Origin: JAMIFN01 sp035906235
Lineage (GTDB): Bacteria; Pseudomonadota; Gammaproteobacteria; Burkholderiales; Burkholderiaceae_C
NCBI GenBank assembly: GCA_035906235.1
Contig: JAMIFN010000132.1
Span: forward strand, 1-64,000
Direction of reading: 5' to 3'
DNA length: 64,000 nt
How positions within the stretch are numbered: position 1 is the first letter of the stretch; every line of letters starts with the position of its first letter. The position numbers were made by a program, and so were the translations under genes. The notes below the pieces were generated by a model that was given only the letters and a program-made list of their open reading frames with translations, was not told where the DNA came from and ran no database searches. Below, piece after piece: positions 56,599-64,000 of the stretch.

Positions 56599-57645
56599 TT
56601 AATCAGGGAATTTGACCGTGACTTGCGCCGAAGTGGGCACGGATTGGCAAGACAAAATCATGCCGCGCGCCAAATCGCGCTCGCTCAGGGCTTCGTTGTG
56701 GCGCATCTGCGCGCTGCCCGATTCGAGCTTGCACATACAGGTCGAGCACATACCCGCCTGGCAAGAATAGGGCGCTTGGATTTTGTTGCGCAGCGCCGCT
56801 TCCAAAATGGTTTCGTTTTCGTTCACATCAACGGTGTAGGTCTCGCCCCAGAGCTTGATGGTCACTTGCGCACCATCGACCGCGCCCGCTACGGCGCTAT
56901 GGTCTTGTTCTGCGCCTTCTTCGGGCAGCGAGGCAAAGCGCTCCACATGCACCGCGTCTGCGGGCAGGCCCGCATCCAGCGCCGCACCTTCGGCTGCGTC
57001 CATAAAGGCGCCAGGGCCGCAGATAAACACCTCAGGCTTGTTCAATTGGGGCAATTGCTCTTGTATCCATTTGGTCAAACCTGAGCGATTGGCAAAACCT
57101 TTATCTTGATCCAGCCAATGGATGACTTGCAGGCGCTCCATATGCTCCATAGACAGCTGCTGCAGCTTTTCTAAAAAGATGACGCTGGCCCAATCGCGGT
57201 TGGCGTAAAACAAGGTGACTTTGCCCCTGCCGTTTTGTAAGGCACTGCGCGCGATGGAATACACAGGCGTGATGCCGCTGCCACCAGCAAACAGCAGTTT
57301 GTCGCGGTTGGCATCTTTGCTGACAAACAGGCCGCTGGGGGGCAGCAATTCAATGCTGTCGCCTTTTTTCAAGTTGTCGCAAAGCCAGTTAGAGCCACGG
57401 CCATCGGCAATGCGTTTGACCGTCACCCGTGGGCGCAGGTCTAGGCCGGGCGCAGACGACATGGAATAGCAACGCGGCAGAAATTTGCCCTGGTAAGGCA
57501 CGCGCAGGGTTAAAAACTGCCCCGATTGGTAGGCAAACTGCTCGGCCAACTCGGGCGGCACTTCAAAGCTGAAAGATTTGGCCTCGTCAGTCTCGCTGAT
57601 GACGGAGGCGACTTGGAGGCTGAGGTATTGGGGGGCGGTGCTCAC
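56599..57645 (-). CDS. Oxygenase reductase: FNR-type flavoprotein with C-terminal 2Fe-2S domain
   Basis: 348 residues with a GTG start at 57645. The FAD domain has RCYSMSSAPG, the NAD(P)H domain has LLFAGGSGITPVYSIARSAL and VFICGPGAFMDA, and the plant-type 2Fe-2S domain has CQAGMCSTCMCKLESG with a fourth Cys in MILSCQS. This layout matches PaaE, HmpB and KshB, the electron-transfer partners of ring-hydroxylating or steroid-hydroxylating oxygenases. Being divergent from a ketosteroid-dehydrogenase-like gene leans toward a KshB-type role; no oxygenase is in the window. Confidence 0.88.
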   Translation of the reverse strand: MSTAPQYLSLQVASVISETDEAKSFSFEVPPELAEQFAYQSGQFLTLRVPYQGKFLPRCYSMSSAPGLDLRPRVTVKRIADGRGSNWLCDNLKKGDSIELLPPSGLFVSKDANRDKLLFAGGSGITPVYSIARSALQNGRGKVTLFYANRDWASVIFLEKLQQLSMEHMERLQVIHWLDQDKGFANRSGLTKWIQEQLPQLNKPEVFICGPGAFMDAAEGAALDAGLPADAVHVERFASLPEEGAEQDHSAVAGAVDGAQVTIKLWGETYTVDVNENETILEAALRNKIQAPYSCQAGMCSTCMCKLESGSAQMRHNEALSERDLARGMILSCQSVPTSAQVTVKFPD

Positions 57646-57779
57646 GGCGGCTTTACTCTCTGCGAAAACGGCAAAGCGGCGATTTTAGCCAGATGCTGCC
57701 CATGCATAATGCGCAGCAGCAAAACACCAAGGCCAGCCCTTCTAGGCGGCCAGCTCAGAGACCGCAAGAGAGAAGGCCC

Positions 57780-59477
57780 ATGGCAGCAGCGCAAAACACC
57801 CAAACCCACCAATCAGCCAGCCCCGTGTACGAGGCGCGGCGTATTACCAGCGCCGATCAAGAACTGTGGAACGCCAGCGCCGATGTGATTGTGGTGGGCT
57901 GGGGCTGCGCCGGCGCCAGCGCCGCTTTAGAAGCAAGGGAGCAGGGTTTAGAAGTCACGGTGCTTGAACGCTTTGAGGGCGGTGGCGCTAGTCGGCTCTC
58001 AGGCGGCATTGTGTATGCGGGCGGTGGCACGCCTTATCAAAAAGCCGCAGGCTACGAAGACAGTGTGGACAATATGTTCGCCTACCTGAAAAAAGAAAAC
58101 CAAGGCGTGGTCAGCGACGCCACCCTGCGTCAATTCTGCGAGCAAAGCGCGGGCAATTTGGCTTGGCTAGAGCAAAACGGCGCGCGTTATGAGGCCAGCT
58201 ACCTCAAGGTCAAAACCTCTTACCCGCCCAAAGACAAATTCTTTTACTACTCGGGCAACGAAGCCGTGCCCGCCTACCGCACGGCGGGTTTTGCGCCCGT
58301 ACCGCGCGGGCATCGCACCTATGGCGCCAATATGTCGGGCGAGGCGCTGATGGACGCGCTGCAAGCGGCCACGCGCAGCAGCGGCACGAAAGTGATGACG
58401 CAAACCGTGGTGCGGCGTTTGGTGGTCGATGCCGCGGGCGCGGTGGTGGGGGTGGAGTGCTATCAGTTGCCAGCTGGCCACCCGCAAACCCTGCGCCACC
58501 AAAAGCTCTCGGCCTCTATCCCCAATTGGCGCAATATCGCCCCGCCCTTGGCGCAGAAAAAACGCAATGAGCAAGCACAGATTGAAGAAGCGCTGATCGC
58601 CAGCGGTGCCGCCAAACCGCAGCTGATTCGCGCGCGCAAAGGCGTGGTGCTGGCCACGGGTGGCTTTATCTTCAATTTAGACATGGTGGCGCAGCACGCG
58701 CCGCATTTTTCCCAGGCTTTTTTGCTGGGCACGGCTGGGTGCGACGGCAGCGGCATTCGTCTGGGGCAAAGCATCCAAGGCACAACAGGGCAGATGCACA
58801 ATTTCTCGGGCTGGCGTTTTATTACCCCGCCCGTGGTTTGGCCGCGTGGCATCGTGGTCAATACCCAAGGCGCGCGCTTTTGCAATGAACAGGTTTATGG
58901 CGAGCGCCTGGGCCACGAAATGATGGAACACCAAGGCGGCAAAGCCTGGCTGATTTTGGACAAACGCTTGCTGCGTTCGGCCTGGCGCGAATGCGTGACG
59001 GGCGGCTGGTGGTATTTTCAGTGGCTGCCCGCCATGCTGAGCATGTTGCTGGCCAAAAAAGCCGCCACGCCCGAGGCCTTGGCTGCCAAAATTGGCGCTG
59101 ACCCAGGGACTTTGCGCCGCGAAATCGATGCCTACAACGCTGCAGCGGCAGCGCCCAGTGGCGACGAGCTGCAGCCCAGCGACCCACAGGGCAAAGCGCC
59201 CGATATGTGCCAAGCGCTGGATGCCGCGCCGTATTACGCTGTTGATATTTCTGTCACATCGCCTACTTTGCCCATGGCCGCCATCACCTTGGGTGGCCTT
59301 AAGGTGAGTGAAGAAAGTGGGCGCGTGCTCACAGCCAATGGCGCGGAAATACAGGGCTTGTATGCCGTCGGGCGTGCGGCTGTGGGCATTCCCTCGGCGC
59401 GTTATATCAGCGGCTTGTCGCTGGCCGATTGTGTGTTTTCGGGGCGCCGCGCGGCACGGCATGCCGCCGGACACTAA
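57780..59477 (+). CDS. FAD-dependent dehydrogenase, 3-ketosteroid-delta-1-dehydrogenase/fumarate-reductase-like
   Basis: 565 residues from ATG 57780, with GAAGG near; an in-frame ATG at 57693 is less likely. The FAD-binding start is ADVIVVGWGCAGASAALEA with the acidic end of strand 2 in VTVLERFEGGGASRLSGG. Later blocks: GVVLATGGFIFN, a YGER motif and the C-terminal GLYAVGRAAVGIPSARYISGLSL that closes the FAD site. The fold is the succinate dehydrogenase/fumarate reductase flavoprotein group, which includes KstD. Substrate unknown; the neighbouring KshB-like reductase and the DUF1302/DUF1329 pair are suggestive of steroid chemistry but not proof. Confidence 0.85.
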   Translation: MAAAQNTQTHQSASPVYEARRITSADQELWNASADVIVVGWGCAGASAALEAREQGLEVTVLERFEGGGASRLSGGIVYAGGGTPYQKAAGYEDSVDNMFAYLKKENQGVVSDATLRQFCEQSAGNLAWLEQNGARYEASYLKVKTSYPPKDKFFYYSGNEAVPAYRTAGFAPVPRGHRTYGANMSGEALMDALQAATRSSGTKVMTQTVVRRLVVDAAGAVVGVECYQLPAGHPQTLRHQKLSASIPNWRNIAPPLAQKKRNEQAQIEEALIASGAAKPQLIRARKGVVLATGGFIFNLDMVAQHAPHFSQAFLLGTAGCDGSGIRLGQSIQGTTGQMHNFSGWRFITPPVVWPRGIVVNTQGARFCNEQVYGERLGHEMMEHQGGKAWLILDKRLLRSAWRECVTGGWWYFQWLPAMLSMLLAKKAATPEALAAKIGADPGTLRREIDAYNAAAAAPSGDELQPSDPQGKAPDMCQALDAAPYYAVDISVTSPTLPMAAITLGGLKVSEESGRVLTANGAEIQGLYAVGRAAVGIPSARYISGLSLADCVFSGRRAARHAAGH

Positions 59478-59494
59478 AGCCCAAGGGGGTAGCC

Positions 59495-61204
59495 ATGAAT
59501 TGCGAGCGCATCCAAGGTTTAGCCGTCTCCCGTGGCATTGCCATAGGCCGCGCTGTGCTGCTGGCACACAGCCGCAGCAGTGTGCGCCACTACTACATCA
59601 GCGCCGAGCAGGTGGAGGCCGAAATTGCCCGCCTAGCGCAGGCGCGGCGTGTGGTGGTGGCCGAGTTAGAGGCGCTGCAAGCGGCCTTGCCAGACGACGC
59701 GCCGCCTGAGCTGGCGGGGATTTTGGAAGTGCATATGCTGCTCTTGCAAGACCCCGATCTGATCGCCAGCATCAAGCAATGGGTGAGTGAGCGCCACTAC
59801 AACGCCGAATGGGCGTTGACGCGCCAGCTGGAAATTTTGGTGCGCCAGTTTGAGGACATGGATGATGACTATCTGCGTGAACGCAAGGCCGATTTAGAGC
59901 AGGTGGTCGAGCGCGTGTTGCAGGCCATGCAAGCGGCGCAAGGCGGCATCAGCGCCATGCGCCAGGCCGAGGCCTCGGCGCAGGCCCTGCTGGGCGGTGG
60001 GCTGGGCGAGCACGAAGCGGTGATTTTGGTGGCGCACGATTTGATGCCCGCCGATATGCTGCAGTTCAAATCCTCGGTGTTTTCGGGCTTTATCACCGAT
60101 GTGGGCGGCCCCACGGCGCACACCGCCATCGTGGCGCGCAGCATGGACATCCCCGCTGTGGTGGGCACACGCGTGGCCAGCCAACAGCTGCGCCAAGACG
60201 ATTTGCTGATTTTGGATGGCGATGCGGGCCTAGTATTGGTCAACCCCAGCCCTGCAACCCTAGAGGAATACCGCCGCCGCCAAGCGCAAGAGTTGCACAA
60301 CCGCGCCCGTCTAGAGCAAATCAAACACACGCCTTGCCGCAGTGCCGATGGCCATGCTGTCGAGCTTTTGGCTAATATCGAGCAACCACAAGACGCCGCC
60401 TTGGCCCTGGCTGCGGGCGCGGTCGGTGTGGGGCTGTTTCGTAGCGAGTTTTTATTTATGGGGCGTGGCGGCGAGCTGCCTGACGAAGAAGAGCAATACC
60501 TGGCCTACAAACAGGCTGTGGAAGGGATGCAAGGCCTGCCCGTCACCATCCGCACGCTCGATATCGGTGCGGATAAGCCCTTGGATGGCAACCACGCCGC
60601 CCACCCCGAATGCGACCCCGAGGACAACCCCGCCCTGGGCTTGCGAGCCATTCGTTGGAGCCTAGCCGAGCCCATCATGTTTCGCACGCAGCTGCGGGCG
60701 CTCTTGCGGGCGGCGCAGCACGGCACGGTAAAAATCCTCATCCCCATGCTGTGCTGCGAAGCGGAGATTCTGCAGGTCTTCGAGCAATTGGCGCAAAGCC
60801 GCGCCGAGCTGGATGCGCGGGGGCAGGCTTACGGTGCGGTACAAATGGGCGCCATGATTGAGATCCCCGCCGCTGCGCTGCAGGCAGATCGCTTCTTGGA
60901 CTTCTTCGATTTTCTATCGATAGGCACCAACGACCTGATTCAGTACACCCTGGCCATCGATCGCACCGATGAACGCCTGATGCACCTGTACAACCCGCGC
61001 CACCCAGCGGTGCTGCAGCTCATTGCGCACACCATCGCGGCGGCTAATCGGCGCGCTAAGGCGGTGAGTGTCTGCGGCGAAATGGCGGGCGATACCGCCT
61101 ACACCCAGCTCTTGCTGGGCTTGGGGCTGCGCAGTTTTTCTATGCACCCGGTGCAATTGCTGCCGGTGAAGGCGGTGGTGCTGGGTAGCCGTGTGCAAGC
61201 CTAG
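59495..61204 (+). CDS. ptsI: PTS phosphoenolpyruvate-protein phosphotransferase (enzyme I)
   Basis: 569 residues from ATG 59495, with AAGGGGG upstream. The active-site His is in GGPTAHTAIVARSMDIPA; the PEP-binding barrel shows GVGLFRSEFLFM, RTLDIGADKPL, NPALGLRAIR, IGTNDLIQYTLAIDR and the Cys in VCGEMAGD. It passes phosphate from PEP to HPr, encoded at 42.9 kb. Enzyme I genes usually sit next to ptsH; here they are far apart. Confidence 0.96.
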   Translation: MNCERIQGLAVSRGIAIGRAVLLAHSRSSVRHYYISAEQVEAEIARLAQARRVVVAELEALQAALPDDAPPELAGILEVHMLLLQDPDLIASIKQWVSERHYNAEWALTRQLEILVRQFEDMDDDYLRERKADLEQVVERVLQAMQAAQGGISAMRQAEASAQALLGGGLGEHEAVILVAHDLMPADMLQFKSSVFSGFITDVGGPTAHTAIVARSMDIPAVVGTRVASQQLRQDDLLILDGDAGLVLVNPSPATLEEYRRRQAQELHNRARLEQIKHTPCRSADGHAVELLANIEQPQDAALALAAGAVGVGLFRSEFLFMGRGGELPDEEEQYLAYKQAVEGMQGLPVTIRTLDIGADKPLDGNHAAHPECDPEDNPALGLRAIRWSLAEPIMFRTQLRALLRAAQHGTVKILIPMLCCEAEILQVFEQLAQSRAELDARGQAYGAVQMGAMIEIPAAALQADRFLDFFDFLSIGTNDLIQYTLAIDRTDERLMHLYNPRHPAVLQLIAHTIAAANRRAKAVSVCGEMAGDTAYTQLLLGLGLRSFSMHPVQLLPVKAVVLGSRVQA

Positions 61205-61208
61205 TTTG

Positions 61209-61274
61209 ACGGTATTTTAGGCATGTTTTAGGGGTTTTAGGCCGTAAAACCTGCCTGAGTAGCTATCTTTTTAT
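61209..61274 (+). repeat. Dispersed repeat copy 17
   Basis: TATTTTAGGCATGTTTTAGG, then GGTTTTAGGCCGTAAAACCT and GCCTGAGTAGCTATCTTTTT. Near-consensus; directly after ptsI. Confidence 0.93.
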
Positions 61275-61336
61275 GCTTTAGTCATGCTGCGCGTAGTCGC
61301 AGCATCCAAGTGAGGTTTTGTAGAAGCTCCCTGACT

Positions 61337-61365
61337 GGATTCCGCGACTGACGCGCGGAATGACA
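61337..61365. repeat. REP-like hairpin
   Basis: ATTCCGCG / CGCGGAAT stem followed by GAC, similar in form to the hairpins near 12.4-12.6 kb. Lies in the gap between ptsI and gabD, which holds no gene. Confidence 0.75.
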
Positions 61366-61410
61366 GTCCCGGTCAATAAATAAATGCTTGGCTGTTATTG
61401 GTGGGGGGAT

Positions 61411-62871
61411 TTAAACCATCTGCCCCATGGCGATGGTTTTTTCTTCTTGGTATTCGTGCAGCCCTTGGCGCCCGCCTTCGCGCCCCAGGCCCGATTGTTT
61501 GATGCCGCCAAAAGGCGATTGATCGGCCGATAGCTGACCCGCATTCACGCTGACCATGCCCGCCTCTAGCGCCTCGGCCACACGCCAAATACGGGCGATG
61601 TCGCGGCTGTAGAGGTAGGCGGCTAGGCCGTATTCGGTGTCATTGGCGCGGGCAATAGCCTCGGCCTCGGTTTCAAATTTGAAAACCGAGAGGATGGGGC
61701 CAAAGGTTTCCTCGCAGGCCACACGCATACTGTGCTGGCAATCGGCCAAAACCGTGGGGGCGTAAAACTGCGCGCCGATGTCGCTGCAGACTTGCCCGCC
61801 CGTGAGCACGCGTGCGCCCATGGCCACCGCATTGCGCACATGGGCATCGACTTTTTCTACCGCTTTGGCGTTGATCAAAGGGCCAATTTGCGCACCTTCG
61901 GCAAAGCCGTCAGCGGTTTTGAGCGCCGCCACTGCCGCTGTCATGCGCTGCAAAAACGCGTCGTACACGCCCGCCTGCACCAGCACGCGGTTGGGCGAGA
62001 CGCAAGCCTGCCCCGTGTTGCGGAATTTTTGCGCCATCAGGCCTGCGACCACCGCATCTAAATCGGCATCATCAAACACCAGCACGGGGGCGTTGCCGCC
62101 CAGCTCTAGCGCCAGTTTTTTCATGGTTGGCGCACATTGCTGCATCAGCAATTTGCCCACGGCGGTGGAGCCTGTGAAAGACAGATGGCGCACCGTGTCG
62201 CTGGCGCACAGCGCATCGCCTATGGTTTTGGCATTGCTGCCGGTGACGATGTGCAGGGCATCCCGTGGCACGCCCGCTTGGTAGGCCAGCTCGGCTGCGG
62301 CCAAGGCCGACAGCGGCGTTAAATCGGCGGGTTTCAGCACCACGGTGCAGCCAGCAGCCAGCGCGGGCGCGACTTTGCGCGTGATCATGGCCAGGGGAAA
62401 GTTCCACGGCGTAATGGCCGCGCACACGCCTATGGCTTGCTTGATGACGATGCTGCGCTGCCCTGCCACATTGGGGGTCAGCACCTCGCCGTAGGCGCGT
62501 TTGGCTTCTTCGCCATACCACTCCACAAAGCTGGCGGCGTACTGCACTTCGCCATAGGCTTCGGCCAGGGGTTTGCCGTTTTCCGCCGTCATGATGCGGG
62601 CTAAATCGTCTTTATGCGCCTGCAGCAAATCCAACCATTTGCGCAGAATGCGGCTGCGTTCATAGGCCGTGCGCCCGCGCCAACCGGGCAAGGCGGCGTT
62701 GGCCGCGGCAATGGCGGCATCCGTTTGCGCTGCGCCCATTTCAGCCACCCAAGCGATGGGCTGCTGCGTGGCGGGGTTGTGTACCGCAAAGTGGCTCGCG
62801 CCTGCCATGGGGCTGAGGCTGGCGGCCTGCAACAAACTGGGGGTTTTGAGGGGGCTAAGGGGATGATGCAT
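61411..62871 (-). CDS. gabD: NAD(P)-dependent succinate-semialdehyde dehydrogenase
   Basis: 486 residues. Aldehyde dehydrogenase motifs: PWNFPLAMITRKVAPALAAG, the cofactor loop FTGSTAVGKLL, the base Glu in LELGGNAPVLVF, the catalytic Cys in NTGQACVSPNRVLVQ and the late EETFGPILSVF. The block around PFGGIKQSGLGREGGRQGL is typical of GabD. It oxidises succinate semialdehyde to succinate, the last step of GABA use. An N-terminal extension of about 20 residues is unusual. It stands apart from other gab genes. Confidence 0.92.
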   Translation of the reverse strand: MHHPLSPLKTPSLLQAASLSPMAGASHFAVHNPATQQPIAWVAEMGAAQTDAAIAAANAALPGWRGRTAYERSRILRKWLDLLQAHKDDLARIMTAENGKPLAEAYGEVQYAASFVEWYGEEAKRAYGEVLTPNVAGQRSIVIKQAIGVCAAITPWNFPLAMITRKVAPALAAGCTVVLKPADLTPLSALAAAELAYQAGVPRDALHIVTGSNAKTIGDALCASDTVRHLSFTGSTAVGKLLMQQCAPTMKKLALELGGNAPVLVFDDADLDAVVAGLMAQKFRNTGQACVSPNRVLVQAGVYDAFLQRMTAAVAALKTADGFAEGAQIGPLINAKAVEKVDAHVRNAVAMGARVLTGGQVCSDIGAQFYAPTVLADCQHSMRVACEETFGPILSVFKFETEAEAIARANDTEYGLAAYLYSRDIARIWRVAEALEAGMVSVNAGQLSADQSPFGGIKQSGLGREGGRQGLHEYQEEKTIAMGQMV

Positions 62872-62942
62872 AAACGCCTACCAACAGAAAAACAGCTTGC
62901 ACTGTAGCGCCCCAGCAGGGCTTTGTCAGGCCATGCCCATGC

Positions 62943-63974
62943 TCAGTGTGTTTTTAACCAGCTGCCGACCACGGCGGGCAATACATCGCAGCTGCAAGGC
63001 CAGCGTCCGCTGCCCGGAAAACCCACATGCCCGCCCGTGCGCGGCTGCCACAGCGTGGTGCTGCTGCTGACCTCAGCCACCGTGGGCATGGTGTAGGCGG
63101 GCACGATGGGGTCGTTATGCGTTTGCACCAGCAGGGTGGGCAGGCGCAGCGCCTGCAAATGCGGTTTGGCCGAGCATTGCGCCCAGTAATCGGCAGCGCC
63201 CTTAAAGCCATGCAGGGGGGCGGTGAACAGGTCGTCAAAGGCAAAAAAAGTGCGCACGCGGCGCATGGCCTCGCCGTCAAACAAACCTGGGTGCAAGGCC
63301 AAGCGTTCAAGCGCGCGCGGAATCATGGTTTGCAAAAAATTGCGGGTGTAGATATTGCGCTGCCACCAGCTGGCATCCATCAGCTGCGCACCGGCGGCCA
63401 GATCAATCGGGCTGCAAATAGCGGCGATGGCGCGCAGGCGGCGGCAGGCGGCCTCGCCCGATTCCTCGGCCCAGCGCAGCAGGGCATTGCCGCCCAGCGA
63501 TACGCCCACGGCGTACAGCGGCACGGCCTGCCCGTGTTCGCCACCATGTTCGGCCTGCAACTGGGTGTGCAGGCGCTGCACGATCCAGTCGATTTCTTCC
63601 CAATCGCCCGAGTGGTAGGCGCGCGGCGCGTGGTTGACCTCGCCGCTGCAGCCCCTGGCGTGCGCCACGGCAAAGCCCATGCCTTGCAGCTCGCACCAGC
63701 GCAGCAGGGCGCGGGCGTATTGGCTTTGCGACGAGCCTTCTAAGCCATGAAACAGCAGCAGCAAACCACGCTCGGGCTGCCAAGCATGGGCGCCAAAATC
63801 CACATCCACAAAATCGCCATCGGGCGCTGCCCAGCGCTGGCGTTGGTAGTGCTGCGCCACGGTTTTTTCGGCGTAGAAAGTGCGCCCCCACAAAGCGGGT
63901 GCAATGGTCTGGCTATGGCCATCAGGCAGCCACCACGGTGCGCTATAGTCGCTCGTCAGAATCTGGCCAGCCAT
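62943..63974 (-). CDS. YheT-family alpha/beta hydrolase
   Basis: 343 residues. Family features: WWLPDGHSQTIAPALWGR at the start, the oxyanion block LFHGLEGSSQSQYARAL, ARGCSGEVNH, the nucleophile in YAVGVSLGGNALLRW, the acid in QTHNDPIVP and the His in TGGHVGFPG. These are soluble hydrolases of the ABHD1/3 group, thought to act on esters or lipids; the substrate is not known. The gene ends 71 bp from the gabD start in the same direction. To its right only 26 bases remain. Confidence 0.93.
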   Translation of the reverse strand: MAGQILTSDYSAPWWLPDGHSQTIAPALWGRTFYAEKTVAQHYQRQRWAAPDGDFVDVDFGAHAWQPERGLLLLFHGLEGSSQSQYARALLRWCELQGMGFAVAHARGCSGEVNHAPRAYHSGDWEEIDWIVQRLHTQLQAEHGGEHGQAVPLYAVGVSLGGNALLRWAEESGEAACRRLRAIAAICSPIDLAAGAQLMDASWWQRNIYTRNFLQTMIPRALERLALHPGLFDGEAMRRVRTFFAFDDLFTAPLHGFKGAADYWAQCSAKPHLQALRLPTLLVQTHNDPIVPAYTMPTVAEVSSSTTLWQPRTGGHVGFPGSGRWPCSCDVLPAVVGSWLKTH

Positions 63975-64000
63975 GCAGTACTCACTATTTACTTCACTAT

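Overview
The window reads as a chromosomal segment of a betaproteobacterium of the order Burkholderiales, probably Comamonadaceae or a close relative. This rests on recognised proteins and neighbour pairs: DUF3567, DUF4845 between lepB and rnc, a DUF493-lipB pair, a PduO-type adenosyltransferase, PII overlapping nadE, and PTS parts without any sugar-specific EII. No rRNA, tRNA, CRISPR or prophage was seen. Most of the window is housekeeping DNA, with two damaged insertion sequences and many short dispersed repeats.

Layout. 1-4.8 kb: an envelope cluster on the minus strand (DUF1329, DUF1302 outer-membrane protein, and a partial lipoprotein with a 30-bp tandem repeat). 5-12.3 kb: DUF3567, pth, a small secreted protein, an orphan GspE-type ATPase, suhB, parB, an NfeD/SPFH pair and a GGCT-fold protein. 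12.3-21.3 kb: a DHA2-type exporter, panB, xseA, ybeD-like/lipB, pepP, two paralogous small secreted proteins and a secreted esterase. 21.4-22.1 kb: a truncated IS1595-type transposase gene. 22.2-29.5 kb: five co-directional signalling genes (CHASE2 Ser/Thr kinase, PP2C phosphatase, FHA protein, CHASE2 adenylate cyclase, class II cyclic-nucleotide phosphodiesterase). 29.5-29.9 kb: an internally deleted IS with 16-bp inverted ends. 30-42 kb: DUF924, a cation/proton antiporter, priA, an NlpE-like protein, lepA-lepB-DUF4845-rnc-era, holA, a GST and ssb. 42-47 kb: cobalamin adenosyltransferase, HPr, a CDF transporter, a GDSL-like lipoprotein, ribH and ribBA. 47-52.7 kb: an acrAB-type pump with a divergent TetR gene and an AcrR-like operator. 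52.8-64 kb: nadE-glnB-thiF, terC, an oxygenase-reductase-like gene divergent from a flavoprotein dehydrogenase, ptsI, gabD and a YheT-type hydrolase.

The most unusual signal is a dispersed element of about 50-60 bp found 17 times. Its core is TTTTAGGCCGTAAAA followed by CCTGCCTGAGCAGCT. Fifteen copies lie between genes, several directly before start codons or inside operons. Two copies lie in frame inside essential genes (priA and nadE), each between protein domains. In nadE the TGA stop that the consensus would supply in that frame is changed to CAA. The second main point is the compact phospho-signalling/cAMP locus, which holds both the making and breaking enzymes of two signals and two CHASE2 sensors.

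All calls come from reading the sequence; no database search was run.
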